A DNA stretch of 64,000 nt from Campanula takesimana (taxonomy: Eukaryota > Streptophyta > Magnoliopsida > Asterales > Campanulaceae): positions 558,001 to 622,000 of the forward strand of contig JAOWBW010000567.1 in NCBI GenBank assembly GCA_026119855.1, written 5' to 3'. Position numbers and translations under genes: made by a program. Shown in pieces: positions 1 through 10,486 of this stretch. Position 1 is the first letter of the stretch. Each line of letters starts with the position of its first letter. The notes below the pieces were generated by a model. The model was not told where the DNA came from and made no database searches. It saw only the letters and a list, made by a program, of their open reading frames with translations.

Positions 1-478
1 CGGACTAGTGGCGGTGGTAACGGTGGCGTGTGTTGTGCCATAGATTGACCGGTGATTGGGAAGATACTTAACAAATGTTGGTGCATTTGTTTAGTTTCTT
101 AACATCATAGCTAAAGTGGTGAAAAAACAATTGATCAGGGACTTATTTGAAACAAGTTTACCTTTATATTCTAGCTTAAAGTGAATTACCTAAAATACCC
201 TTAAAAAAGTCATGTGCATTGGCACATGACTATTTAACGCCAAAAAACTAACGGGGTTAGTGATAGTGACTATGGATGCAAAAATAAATAAGTTGAATGT
301 GTTGTTTCAAAAGGAAATTAGTTTAGTGACAAATACCCAAAGTGGTCATAGTTGAGTGATTTTGGTGCAGTTTTACCTATGTTAAATTTTAAGTTCCTTA
401 AAGTTCACTACTTTTTTTTCTCATGTGTTAGATGTTAATTTAGACGTTTTTATTTTTCGAATTGAGAGATGTTACATA
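1..478. other. intergenic, no feature recognised
   Basis: AT-rich DNA with no coding region that I can support. A stretch near 440-475 (an agacgttttt-type motif followed by gagagatgtta) recurs at about 598-635, so the sequence around the following MITE end may be locally duplicated. Confidence 0.5.
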
Positions 479-600
479 CTCCCTCCGTCCCACATCAATG
501 GGCACTTTTGCTCAAACCTATTTAAACTTTGACCAACATTTTATACTAAGGTGTTACTTTTGTTGGGAGGAATTTAGAGTACTATGTGTTTCCAATAAGA
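479..600. mobile_element. Stowaway-like MITE, one end only
   Basis: The typical Stowaway terminus CTCCCTCCGTCCC is preceded by TA. No matching inverted end is found before the Copia element, so only one end is supported and the right limit is approximate. Confidence 0.5.
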
Positions 601-753
601 CGTTTTATTTTCGAACTGAGAGATGTTAAATTTCGTTATAATAAGTGTTACTTTTATTGGGAGGAAAAAAAGTTTTGGTGGCAACAACAAAAAAAAAAAA
701 ATCGGCAGAAGGAGAAAAAAAAATAAAAAAAAATGCCTCGCCTGGCGTCGTCG

Positions 754-1262
754 TGTTGGAATAGAGGAACAACCGGAAACTAGCGAGCAGAGCGAGAGGA
801 AGAAACAAGCAGGAAAACGGGCTTCAGAGGTTCTGGGCGGTCGCCCAAAATATTCCAGGCGATCACCCAACACATATGAAACGTTTTAGGGCTTGAGGAA
901 TTAGTTCTGGCGATCGCACAAGAATTCTGGGCGATCGCACAGAATGTCGGGTAAACTGGGCTGGACTAAATTAGACCAGTTTCGGGATTCCTTCTCTGTC
1001 TAGGGTTTGTATTTTATTCCTAGGTTGCTATATAAGCAGGGCTCCTCCCCCAAACTCATTGTAACTCCATATTTACATATTATAGTGCAAGATCCTGGCA
1101 TGGTAGTGCTCCCAGACATAGTCAAACATATTGACGAACTGGGTAAACAATTTCTTGTGTTCTTTTGTCTTTTGCTTTGCTTTATTATTTCTTGTACTTG
1201 CTTGTGGTGCGGTGATTTCTTGCGATTTGCTTGGGTGTTGGGGAAGGGCTTATTCCACAACA
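754..1262 (+). repeat. 5' LTR of the Copia element
   Basis: It begins TGTTGGAAT and ends CCACAACA. A TATA box (TATATAA) lies at about 1029-1035. Four GC-rich motifs of the type GGCGATCGCAC or GGCGGTCGCCC start at 836, 858, 909 and 930, that is two pairs spaced 22 and 21 bp. Confidence 0.92.
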
Positions 1263-1264
1263 AC

Positions 1265-1277
1265 TAGTATCTAGAGC
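1265..1277 (+). promoter_or_regulatory. Copia primer binding site, mutated
   Basis: TAGTATCTAGAGC lies two bases after the 5' LTR and resembles the usual initiator-Met-tRNA primer site TGGTATCAGAGC with a few changes. Confidence 0.65.
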
Positions 1278-1314
1278 TCCGGTTTAACGATCTGGGTTTA
1301 TCAAGCAATCAAGA

Positions 1315-2042
1315 ATGGGCAAGGATAAACAAGCGGTGGAGAAATTCGATGACCCTGACTATGGATATTGGAGGATGCAAATAGAGGATGTCTTAATGGT
1401 AAGGATCTCTATAAGCCTCTAACAGGAGTCAAGCCGGAAAGCGAAAAACAGGAAGACTGGGATCTCATGGATCGGAAAGCCTTAGGGGTGGTTCGATCTA
1501 CTCTGTCGAAGTGGATCGCGAAGACTACCAAGAAGGCGAAAACCACCAATGAGCTATTGGATTATCTTACTGAGAGATTTGAAACTCCATCTGCTGCAAA
1601 TAAGGTTGATTTGATACGCAAGATGGGTAATCTCAAGATGCAAGAGGGAGGATCCATAGCTAAACACATCGATGAGTTTATGGATGTTATAGACTCATTG
1701 GCTGCGTTGAAGATTACTTTCGGTGACGAGGTTCATGCTTGTCAATTGCTAGCATCCTTACCAGGAAGTTGGAGCGGAACGGTGACGGCGTTAAATGCTT
1801 CAGCGGGTAAGAATAAATTGAAGTATGATGATTTTAAAGACTTTCTTTTAGGCGAGGAAAACCGTATAAAGAAGTTGAGGACACCATCTACTTTGGAATC
1901 GTCTTTAGCTATAACTAGCAGGGGAAGGCCGGGTTCTAGCAACAAAGGGAGAACAGGGTCAAGGGAAATTGTAATCAGGGGTGGGGATCAGTCTGTGGAG
2001 AACAAGAATGCACAAAGGGTTGCCAAGGTATCGGTTGAGTGA
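1315..2042 (+). pseudogene. Copia gag remnant
   Basis: The reading frame starts at the ATG at 1315 (MGKDKQAVEKFDDPDY), a typical Copia Gag start. Near 1400 the frame shifts by one base, and Gag continues in the frame ending at 2042 (LTERFETPSAANKVDL, then a region rich in K, R and G). A TGA at 2040-2042 replaces the first cysteine codon of the CCHC zinc knuckle; the rest of the knuckle (YHCKELRHYKRDC) follows in the same frame. So gag carries at least one frameshift and one nonsense change. Confidence 0.85.
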
Positions 2043-3053
2043 TATCATTGTAAGGAGTTAAGACACTACAAAAGGGATTGTCCCATGCGAGGGGATAAAT
2101 CGGCGAATGTGATAACTGAGGGTGAAGATGTACTGATTCTGAGCGTTAGTAGTGCGCTAAAATCATGGGTGTTGGATTCGGGGGCATCATTCCACTCATG
2201 CGGGCATGAAGAGGAGATGGAAAATTACACTTCCGGTGATTTCGGAAAGGTCTATCTGGCGGATGGCGAGCCTTTGGAAATCAAGGGGAAGGGGGATGTC
2301 AGAATAGGAGCATCGGACGGGAAAGTCTTACATCTACACGGGGTCAGACACATTCTGGGTTTGAAAAAGAACATGTTATCAGTTGGGCAGCTGGGTGAAG
2401 AAGGTTACATGGTAACATTTAGCTGCAGGAACTGGGTTATTACCAAGGAGGATTCTGAGATCGCTCGGGGTAATAGGGAAAGAAGATTGTATTTGACAAA
2501 CACCAAGGATAGTATCGCGGTGGCGTCAGCCAAGGGTGATACGGATTTGTGGCACTGTCGATTGGGTCACATGGGTGAGAATGGTAAGTTGGTTCACACG
2601 GATTTGTGGGGACCGACCCCGGTAACTTATCGGGGTGGTGCGTCATATTACATGACATTCATTGATGATTCTACAAGGAAGGTCTGGGATTACTTCTTAA
2701 AGGGGAAAGATGAAGCTTTCAGGATATTTAAGAAGTGGAAGGCCTTGGTGGAGAATCGGACTGGACTCAAGGATAAATGCTTGAGGTCTGATAATGGTGG
2801 GGAGTATGAGCTCAAGGAGTTTGAGGAATGCTGTGATGCGAATGAAATTTGCATGAATATTCCAGACTCGAGTGGGAGCAAGACGGTTCATGATGACCAA
2901 GGTCAAGGGGTCACTGAAGATGAACCAAATACTCCAGGACCGGATATTCCGCTGCGCAGATCTAACAGAGAGTGTAGATCGGCAAAGGCTCCAGGTTTCT
3001 CAAGTAAGGTGAAGTTGAAGCTGGGTATAGCTTCAACGGGGCTTGGAGAATAG
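2043..3053 (+). pseudogene. Copia protease and partial integrase remnant
   Basis: This is in the same frame as gag after the TGA. Visible in order: the rest of the zinc knuckle; the aspartic protease motif VLDSGAS (about 2169); the GAG-pre-integrase motif LWHCRLGHMG (about 2548); the integrase core with HTDLWGP, FIDDSTR and LRSDNGGEY. After the second catalytic Asp region the frame jumps to a tail rich in P, D and R (RRSNRECRSAKAPGF) that in full elements lies downstream of integrase. The third integrase catalytic residue, reverse transcriptase and RNase H are absent. Confidence 0.85.
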
Positions 3054-3163
3054 GGGAGGAGAAAGGCACTACCATGATCGAGGTGAGCACTAGGACGGCA
3101 CAAAAGAATGAGCTGAAGACGGACGCGGGGCTTATATACGCGGTTGATCTCTAGGTGGGAGAT

Positions 3164-3677
3164 TGTTGGAATTGAGGAACAACCGGAAACTAGGGAGCAG
3201 AGCGAGAGGAAGAAACAAGCAGGAAAAAGGGCTTCAGAGGTTCTGGGCGGTCGCCCAAAATATTCCAGGCGATCACCCAACACATCTGAAACGTTTTAGG
3301 GCTTGAGGAATTAGTTATGGGCGATCGCACAAGAATTCTGGGCGATCGCACAGAATGTCGGGTAAACTGGGCTGGACCAAATTAGACCAGTTTCGGGATT
3401 CCTTCTCTGTCTAGGGTTTGTATCTTATTCCTAGGTTGCTATATAAGCAGGGCTCCGCCCCCAAACTCATTGTAACTCCATATTTACATATTATAGTGTA
3501 AGATCCTGGCTTGGTAGTGCCCCCAGACGTAGTCAAACATATTGACGAACTGAGTAAACAATTTCTTGTGTTCTTTTGTCTTTTGCTTTGCTTTATTATT
3601 AATTGTGCTTGTTTGTGGTGCGGTGATTTCTTGCGATTTGCTTGGGTGTTGAGTTGAGAAGAGCTTATTCCACAGCA
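3164..3677 (+). repeat. 3' LTR of the Copia element
   Basis: It begins TGTTGGAATTGAGG just after the polypurine tract and ends CCACAGCA. The GC-rich motifs start at 3246, 3268, 3320 and 3341 and keep the 22- and 21-bp pairs of the 5' LTR. Confidence 0.92.
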
Positions 3678-3719
3678 CGTCGAACGGTGCGACGGTTGCA
3701 CAGGAGACCTGTCCCTATT

Positions 3720-3793
3720 ATTATCAACTGCGATGGGATTAGACAATCAAATTCCTCATTATCAACTGCGATGGGATTAGACAATCAAATTCC
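3720..3793. repeat. tandem duplication, 38-bp unit
   Basis: Two adjacent, nearly identical units begin ATTATCAACTGCGATGGG, at 3720 and 3758. No gene is recognised between here and 4210; the rest of that stretch is AT-rich. Confidence 0.85.
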
Positions 3794-4209
3794 ACTCTCT
3801 ATCATGCATCTTCAATCTACCCCACACGTACTCTAAAACATTTTAGTTCAACTAACATCCATCTAGCATTGATTTTTCTATCTCTCAATTGACGTAATGT
3901 TGATCCTGTTTGCTACAAATTGGGTGCACTCATTCTATTAACTAACTTTGTACAGGGTGTACAACATGACCAGTCAATTTTTATCTAGTACTCCGTTAGT
4001 TGATTTGAACTCTAAAATTAGAAGAGATTGTTATTTTATTAAAAAAAATTAAAAAAAAATTGACAAGCAATGCAAATTGACAATAGTTCTCCGCTTGTTC
4101 CCAGAGGGAGTCGAAATACTTGACATTTTTTAGTTCTCAAAAAAATATTTGCTCATGTATACTTATTATATCTTTATTTACTAATTTAAATTATACTACA
4201 TTGGGTAAA

Positions 4210-4372
4210 GAGTGTGTTTTGGGGGAAACTAATTCCTCCATAAGTATAAAAAGTCATGTTTTTAACCCTTAAACCCTAAACCTTAAATCCTAAACCCTAA
4301 ACTTTAACCCTATAAAAAAAAATAAAAAAAATTATAACTTCTGGAGGAACTAGTTTCCCCCAAAATTTTCTC
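4210..4372. mobile_element. MITE with telomere-like core, copy 1
   Basis: The termini are imperfect inverted repeats (GAGTGTGTTTTGGGGG and the complement of GAGAAAATTTTGGGGG). The centre has several degenerate CCCTAAA-type units. It is homologous to the copy at 15409-15567, whose 9-bp target duplication suggests a Mutator-type MITE. No clear duplication remains here. Confidence 0.6.
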
Positions 4373-5141
4373 AACTTTTTTTAGGCTGTTTGCTGCAATA
4401 TTAAATGTTTTCCAACAATTCGAAAAATGAATATCCATTTTAGCTCAAACGACATTTGAAGAAGGAAAAAAAAAAGGGACTTTAAACGTTTTCACAGACA
4501 AATTCTGCAGAAAATGCGTAACGATGGGTCTTCATCTTCTACTACAAATTTTGCAGCAGCCTATACAGCTAATAGGCCTGATGTTACCATATCTCCCATT
4601 TTACGAGATTGATGAATATAACGGTTTGTGAATTGTACGTATCATCCAATAATATTTATCTCAAATTTTAGAAGTTTGGTTACAACTTAAGCAAAATTCT
4701 GGAGCAAATTGTTTCACTTAATATTTTAATTAATATTCTCTATGTATCGGAATAAATGTCTTATTTTTCATTTTGGTTTGTTTCAAAATAAATGTCGCAT
4801 TACTAAAAATAGGATATGCAGTTTGGTGATATTCCTATACTACTCATTTTAATCAGCGTTCTAAAAGTCGCTCACCTAGGCCCCGTTTAGGCGCTAGGCG
4901 TTCATGAAACGCCTTTGTCCCGCCTAGGATATTATAACTATATATGTATTCTCGGCCCCGCCTAGATCCCGTGTAGGCCCGCTTAGGCACTAGGCCCATT
5001 TGCGGACCGCCTAACGCTTTTTAAAACCTTGATTTTTAAAAAACAAGTATTGCAATGTCATGGAAAGTGGAAAGTGATACTCTATCTATATGAATGGATA
5101 CGGTGATGACTCTTAAAGCATCTATGAATATAATATAATTA
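4373..5141. other. intergenic, no gene
   Basis: AT-rich DNA. Around 4850-5030 is a GC-richer stretch with repeated CGCCTAGG- and GGCGCTAGGCG-like words, possibly a degraded repeat. No coding region is seen. Confidence 0.4.
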
Positions 5142-5387
5142 CTCCCTCTGTCTCCGATAGATAGTCTCACTTTTTTTTTGTTACTACGAAGGAACTTTGA
5201 GCAATAATTAAGGCTACTTTTAATTATCTTAATGTGAATCTAAAAAATTATATTGATAGTATTTTTAATGGTGTATCAATAACAATTTTTACATTTTCAT
5301 TAAAATAATTATAATTACCTTTAATTATCACTCAAAGTTCCTTCGTAGTAAAAAAAAAGTGAAACTATCTTTCTGAGAAATGGGGAG
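5142..5387. mobile_element. Stowaway MITE, long hairpin type
   Basis: TA-flanked ends CTCCCTCTGTC and GGGGAG. The arms pair over a long distance (GTTACTACGAAGGAACTTTG against its complement near 5330), so the element can fold into an almost complete hairpin. Confidence 0.8.
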
Positions 5388-5445
5388 TATAATATTATAA
5401 TATAAAACACTTTGAAGCATGTATTGGATTTTGTGTATTATACTA

Positions 5446-5695
5446 CTCCCTCTCTCCCTAAATGAGTGTCAATTTTTTAAAAAAAAATTGTCCCAAAATG
5501 AGTGTCAATTTTGATCATAACTTTGTCCATAAATGTTTTTTTTTTCGATTTTTTTTTTCACCGGTCTCTTTATACTTGCAAAAACTAAATTTTTGTAAAG
5601 AGGATTACAAGATTATAGATGAATTTTGCTATCAAATTGTAGAAAAATTTATGTCCCTTAAAATAAAATTTAGACACTCATTTAAAGACAGATAG
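5446..5695. mobile_element. Stowaway MITE, family with AAATGAGTGTC ends
   Basis: Starts CTCCCTCTCTCCCTAAATGAG and ends ACTCATTTAAAGACAGATAG, flanked by TA. It is the same family as 40173-40430. Confidence 0.75.
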
Positions 5696-5789
5696 TATAT
5701 CATTTTCCGTAGCTTAAATTACAGTTGGTCCCAACTCCCAAATACCTCAAAAAGACATTGATGAATCAATATGGACCCTTCACTTGTTG

Positions 5790-6609
5790 AGGTGGTCTCC
5801 GAGAACAAGGGGATCCGTCTCATGCATGAGACGGGTCGCCCCATGACCCATGGGCCGAACCCGCCACGTGGGAACCCACCATTGGCCGATTTTTTTTTTT
5901 TTTTTTTTTTTTTGAGTTTTTATATTTTTTTTTCGGCTTTTCAGTGGTTTAGCAAAAAATAATAGTTACCATCTCTTAAAGTAACATTGTTCATAAGTAA
6001 ACGTAATACTTGTTTTAAAAAAACAAAAGCTCGTTTTTACCCATTTGAAAAGTAATAACTTATGTATATGAATGTAATAGTAAGTTTATACAAATAAATG
6101 TAACACTTTGATTGACGAAATTGTAACAGATTTCTATAGATAATGTAATACTTTTACATGTATCATGATAAATTTGACCCCAATGTAACTTATTGTTTGA
6201 AAACAAATAGATATCTATACATATGTATTACAATTATTTACAAATACTATTACATATAAATAACACGTTTGTTACATTTTAGTTATAATAAGTATTACTT
6301 TTGGCAAACGAAGAAAACATAGGAATAACACTATTACTTTAAGAGATGGTAACTATTACTTTAAGAGATGGTAACTATTACTTTTCACAAACCGAAAAAA
6401 AAACCAAAAATAAAAATATAAAAAATTTTAAAAAAGCAAAAAAAATAAAAAAAAAAAAAATAAAAAAAAATTGGGCCAATGAGGGGCTGCAACGTGGCAG
6501 GGTCCCCCCATGGGTCTTGGAGCAAGGTTGTGGGTCGGGTAATGGGTCAAAAAAATGACCTGTCTTACCCATAAGACGGGTTGGAGTGTTCTCACACAAG
6601 TTTTTGTCT
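5790..6609. mobile_element. MULE-like non-autonomous element
   Basis: The left end GGTGGTCTCCGAGAAC and a right end with GTTCTCACACAAG are inverted and diverged. The flanks CACTTGTTG (5781-5789) and CACTTGTTA (6610-6618) match at 8 of 9 bases, fitting a Mutator-size duplication. Inside are poly-T and poly-A tracts and AT-rich DNA. A relative with the same terminal motif ends near 21334. Confidence 0.55.
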
Positions 6610-6649
6610 CACTTGTTATTGACACCATACTCCGGACACTCATGGGCCC

Positions 6650-7300
6650 GTTTCATGTCTTTTCTCTCTCTCTCTCATCATTTAACATTTAACAGAATAA
6701 CCTACTACTGTTGTAATGTGAAACCCTCACACTTTAATTAAAATTATTACAGTTAAAATTTTCTGACTTTTTTTATACCCTAACTATTATTTCAATGTAA
6801 ATCTAACAAGAGGACCTTACACTTACTCTCTCAACATTAGTATCTGTCACATTTTAAAATTTCTAAATCATTTTATGGTGTTTTATTATCACTCAAATTT
6901 CAAAATTTGTAATTATGTAAATATTATTTTGTTATCCAGTTTTAAATTCAATTTAATTTGTTGTGTGCATTAGAATATAATACAACCCTTATCAAAATAT
7001 ATTATATCACTTAAAATAAATGTTTTTTTGTAAAGTGTCATTATATATTAAACAATAAATTAACTTGTGATATGGCACTAGTTATATCAATCAAATCAGA
7101 CAAAAACCTAAAGGCGACATCAGTATGTCATATTTACATTATTTCCAATTTCCACAACTCATACATCAAAACTGCTTTTTATCTAAAAAAAATAAAATAA
7201 GAAAAAGAAAAATAATGCTTGCTCCAAATTACCTGGGGCATGTTAGCAAGACTGACAACCCACCCAACTTGGTTGGTTGGACCTGGATTGGGTTTCTCTT
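6650..7300. other. intergenic, no gene
   Basis: A short CT microsatellite near 6662-6676, then AT-rich DNA up to the 3' side of the minus-strand ERF gene. I see no coding sequence; the 3' UTR of that gene probably lies here. Confidence 0.4.
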
Positions 7301-7305
7301 CCTTC

Positions 7306-7806
7306 TCACCAGTAATCCCCATCCGGGTCCTCGGGTTCCGGTTTCAAATTCAAGTCGGGTTTCTCCTGAAACCAACAAGGCTTCAATTCGGAGCCCCGAC
7401 TGTGCCCCTGTTCGTGGCTTCGCGAATTAACTGAAGTACAAGTCTCTAATGCATCGACTCTTGCGCCGACCTCGATCGCTTTCTTCCGTATTGTAGCAGC
7501 CGACAACTCAGGCTCATGCAATCCGACGGCGGCGGCGCCTTCGCCAGCCAATAATTCCGGGAAATTGAGCCGAGCCGACGGCCCTCGGAGGCAGTAAACG
7601 GCGGTGTCGTACGCCCTCGCCGCCGCGACGGGGGTTGAGTAAGATCCGAGCCATATTCTCGACCGCTTATTTGGCTCCCGTATCTCCGCAACCCACTTAC
7701 CCCACTTCCTCATCCTTATCCCTTTATAAACCCGCTGTTCACTCTTCCTCTTCCCGGAAAAATTAACGCCACCACCGTCGCCGCCGCCGCCGCCGCTCCC
7801 TTCCAT
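7306..7806 (-). CDS. AP2/ERF factor, DREB A-5 (ERF group II) type with EAR repressor motif
   Basis: Intronless gene of 166 residues. The AP2 domain spans about residues 26-84 (YKGIRMRKWGKWVAEIREP, then RIWLGSYSTPVAAARAYD and RGPSARLNFPE); the WLGSY and AAARAYD blocks are intact. The C terminus holds DLNLKPEP (residues 151-158), an EAR motif of the kind that recruits co-repressors, so the protein is probably a nuclear transcriptional repressor binding DRE/GCC-like sites. I start at the ATG at 7804-7806 (MEGSGGGGGD); the open frame continues upstream but has only a TTG at 7860. Length and layout match group II DREB proteins. The exact orthologue is not determined. Confidence 0.93.
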   Translation of the reverse strand: MEGSGGGGGDGGGVNFSGKRKSEQRVYKGIRMRKWGKWVAEIREPNKRSRIWLGSYSTPVAAARAYDTAVYCLRGPSARLNFPELLAGEGAAAVGLHEPELSAATIRKKAIEVGARVDALETCTSVNSRSHEQGHSRGSELKPCWFQEKPDLNLKPEPEDPDGDYW

Positions 7807-7984
7807 CGATCTTTCCGATTCAAATTCCAGCACCGCTCTTTTGTCTCTCCTAAATTTCAAATTTTCAATAATGTTTCAGAGAATGAAAAACCCATAAACG
7901 AATTAAACAACATGGCCGCTTAATTAGCTTGGCATGTCATCTGGGAGAGCTTCCACGTTGAAATTCCTTTTAAAGAAAAATCAA

Positions 7985-8050
7985 AACCACCGTCACTGTT
8001 ACTCTCTCTCTCTCTATATATATATATATAACTGTGTATATATACTGTAT
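7985..8050 (-). promoter_or_regulatory. candidate TATA region and GA/CT microsatellite upstream of the ERF gene
   Basis: Read on the minus strand, a long TATATATA run (about 8016-8032) is followed by a GAGAGA run, about 180-210 bp upstream of the chosen ATG. The spacing suits a TATA box and a 5' UTR with a GA repeat. This is inferred from position only. Confidence 0.45.
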
Positions 8051-8427
8051 GTAAATAGTGATTGGCAGCCAGAGAGATGGAGAGAGAGAGAGATGCTTTT
8101 TCAATTTCCCTGAATAATTGGGAATTGGGTTATGTTTGTTTTTGTGGGGATTTTGATGGAAAAATTGAAAGAGGGGGAAGTGTGGTGATTGGTTTAATGT
8201 AGGGGGTGGGGCATTCTTGGAATTAAGTAATTTATTCAGTATTGCAAAACGCGTGTCACTTGCTTAGTGGTGAGGGCGGAGAAAAATAATTTTAAAAGTT
8301 ATGGAAAATGCTTGATATTTTTATTTTTGGTTAATAACCACTAGCTCTCCTTGATTTTTCATTTTGGGCTAATAACCACTAGCCCCCTCAACTATGAGTG
8401 GTAGAATACTTTACCTCCTCTACTATA

Positions 8428-8675
8428 CTCCATCCGTCTCAGTACAAGTAGGACTTCTTTCCCTTTTAGGTTGTCCCAGAACAATTGAGACTGCCCAAAA
8501 TTGAAATGTTATAATATATTTATATTCAACCAACCCCACTATTTAACCTCATCCATTATCTCTCTTCATTTTCCACCACTCATTTTATTAAACCAATACT
8601 ACTATTTACCCACTCATTATCTCTCTTCATTTTCTACCACACATTCACTATTTTCTCTTAATTATTGTGCCCACT
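8428..8675. mobile_element. Stowaway MITE (310-bp family), left part, split by the CRM element
   Basis: Starts TA-CTCCATCCGTCTC and carries the internal repeats of this family (TTTTCCACCACTCA and CTCATTATCTCTCTTCA). The remaining end, TCCTACTTGTGCTGGGACGG, is found at 13992-14024 beyond the CRM element, so the MITE was there first. Other copies: 18956, 27097 and 45557. Confidence 0.9.
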
Positions 8676-9115
8676 TGATGTAGGAGAGCAGATCAGCCGA
8701 ATTCCAGCAACGAACGAGCGCCCGCCTGGTACCTTGCGAGCGCCCGCCTGAAACCGGGCAAAACCTTCTGGCGAAATGAGCGCCCGCTTGGGCCTTATCA
8801 AGCGCCCGCCCGCTTGATGGGCGAATTTGTCCCAGATCTGCGTATTTTCGAATTTTAGCAGATTAGTTTGGTTATTTTTGGTATTTTCGGGTTTATTCTT
8901 TATTTTAGGTTATGTTATTTGGTAGGAGTATAAATACTCTTTCTTTCATTGTTTTAGGGTAACAACTTTATTATTATTCAATTGAACTTTTGTTCTTGGA
9001 GATTTATTTCTTGTTCTTGGTGGATTCCAAGATTATCGTGTTTGAGGGTGCTTCGCTTGAAGGCTCTTGTGTGTAGTGCGCTACTCACGAATTCTATCGC
9101 TTCCGTGCTGCGTCA
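8676..9115 (+). repeat. 5' LTR of the CRM element
   Basis: A TATAAATA box is at about 8929-8936. GAGCGCCCGC-type motifs start at 8716, 8738, 8778 and 8800, two pairs with exactly 22-bp spacing. Confidence 0.95.
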
Positions 9116-9117
9116 GT

Positions 9118-9129
9118 TGGCATAAGAGC
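9118..9129 (+). promoter_or_regulatory. CRM primer binding site
   Basis: TGGCATAAGAGC lies two bases after the LTR. It is close to the Met-tRNA primer site and to TGGCATCAGAGC in the second CRM-like element. Confidence 0.75.
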
Positions 9130-9165
9130 AGGCCATATCCTGTCTTTTGCACCCACTGATTCGTT

Positions 9166-10486
9166 ATGGGGGATCAAGGAGCAACAAAAGGTGATATCGA
9201 AGGTATAACCAACGCTATCGCTGCATTAGCAACGCATCACTGCGTTGGTAGCCGCTCCACACGGTCAGAATGTCAATCAGAACCGTAGGGGTGAGAGAGA
9301 CAGGGTAGATCCAGTTCGAGATCCAGTTCGACGTCCTCAAAGGGCAGAGAATCGGGATGAAGAAAAATCCAGTTCTGAAGAAGAGGTTGTTCATGATGAA
9401 GAACCAGATCAAGGTAATAATCGAAACCGCCATGATTATAGAATTAAGGCTGATATTCCTTTTTTCTATGGAACCATGGGGATCGAAGATTTTCTGGATT
9501 GGCAGAATGAAGTAGATCGTTTTTTCGAAGTTATGGAGGTACCTGCAAATAAACAGGTAAAGATGGTAGCGACCCGATTGAAGTCTACTGCTGCAGTTTG
9601 GTGGGATAAACTGGCAGGACAGAGGAGACGGCAAGGAAAGGGGCCAATTAAAACTTGGAGGCGTATGAAGCAGTTGATTTCTGAGAGATTTTTACCAGCT
9701 GATTATGAGCAGATCTTGTATAAACTGTACCTCAACTGTGTGCAGGGCAAGAGGACAGTTGATGAGTATACTACTGAGTTTCAGAGGTATACTGCGCGGG
9801 TTGAGATTGAGGAGTCTGACGATCAAAAGGTTGTTCGTTACATCAACGGCCTGAAGAGCTCAATACAGGAGAAGATGGGATTACATCAGGTATGGAATTT
9901 GACCGACGCTTCCACTCTAGCTTTAAAGGCTGAACTCATGGAGAAATCAAGTACTAAGAATTTTAAACCCCCCCCCCTTCGTAAATGGGCACCACAAAGC
10001 GGTTCTGAGCTGGGGTTTGATAAGGAGAAGGGGACAATAATTAAGAACCCTCCTTCACAGGCCAAGGAAACTGGGGGTACTAGTATTTCTGCAGGGAGCA
10101 AGGCACCAGCACAGAAAGCAAAAAACCCTTATGCCAGGCCAACTGGGGACAAGTGTTATCGTTGTGGTGGACAGGGTCACAGATCCAACGTTTGCCCTAC
10201 TATTAGGCGAACTGCTATGATTTTGGAGGATGGGGAAGAAGAAGAAGAAGAAGATGCGAATAATGAGTATGAAGGGGTTGAATTCACCGAAGAGGAATCT
10301 GAGGAGCGGGTTGCTTTTGTGCTTCAACAGATGCTATTATCTGCCAAGCATGAGGGGCAGAGAAAGAATCTATTTTGCGCACATTGTTCCGTTAAGAACA
10401 AGGTATGTAATTTAATTATTGATAATGGTTGCACTGAAAATCTAGTGTCGCAGAAGTTGGTTGATTTTCTAGGATTGAAAAACTGA
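9166..10486 (+). pseudogene. CRM gag and start of protease
   Basis: An ATG at 9166 opens MGDQGATKGDIEG. The frame shifts by one base near 9235, then stays open to 10486. Visible: a basic/acidic N-terminal segment (RRPQRAENRDEE), the capsid region (WWDKLAGQRRRQGKG), a CCHC zinc knuckle CYRCGGQGHRSNVCP (about 10153-10197), and the protease-type motif LIIDNGCTENLVS (DNG where DSG is usual) near 10412. A one-base insertion in an A run at about 10479 then ends the frame. Confidence 0.88.

Larger units (their letters stand above)
754..3677 (+). mobile_element. Copia LTR retrotransposon, internally deleted (non-autonomous)
   Basis: Two LTRs of 509 and 514 bp start TGTTGGAAT and end in CA. Both flanks carry the 5-bp target duplication CGTCG (749-753 and 3678-3682). 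The interior is only 1.9 kb. It keeps gag, protease, the GAG-pre-integrase motif and part of the integrase core, then jumps to a short tail before a GGTGGGAGA polypurine tract. Reverse transcriptase and RNase H are missing, so this copy cannot move by itself. The LTRs differ at roughly 4% of sites by eye, indicating a moderately old insertion. Confidence 0.93.

Noticed and set aside
4264..4312. CCCTAAA words as a telomere or interstitial telomere
   Set aside because: Units are few and degenerate and lie in the loop of a MITE with a second copy at 15.5 kb.
7807..7860. 18 extra N-terminal residues of the ERF protein
   Set aside because: The upstream frame has only a TTG start; the first ATG is at 7806 and fits group II family starts.
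9215..9634. 139-codon minus-strand frame over the CRM gag
   Set aside because: It is antisense to the gag frame and has no recognisable domain.
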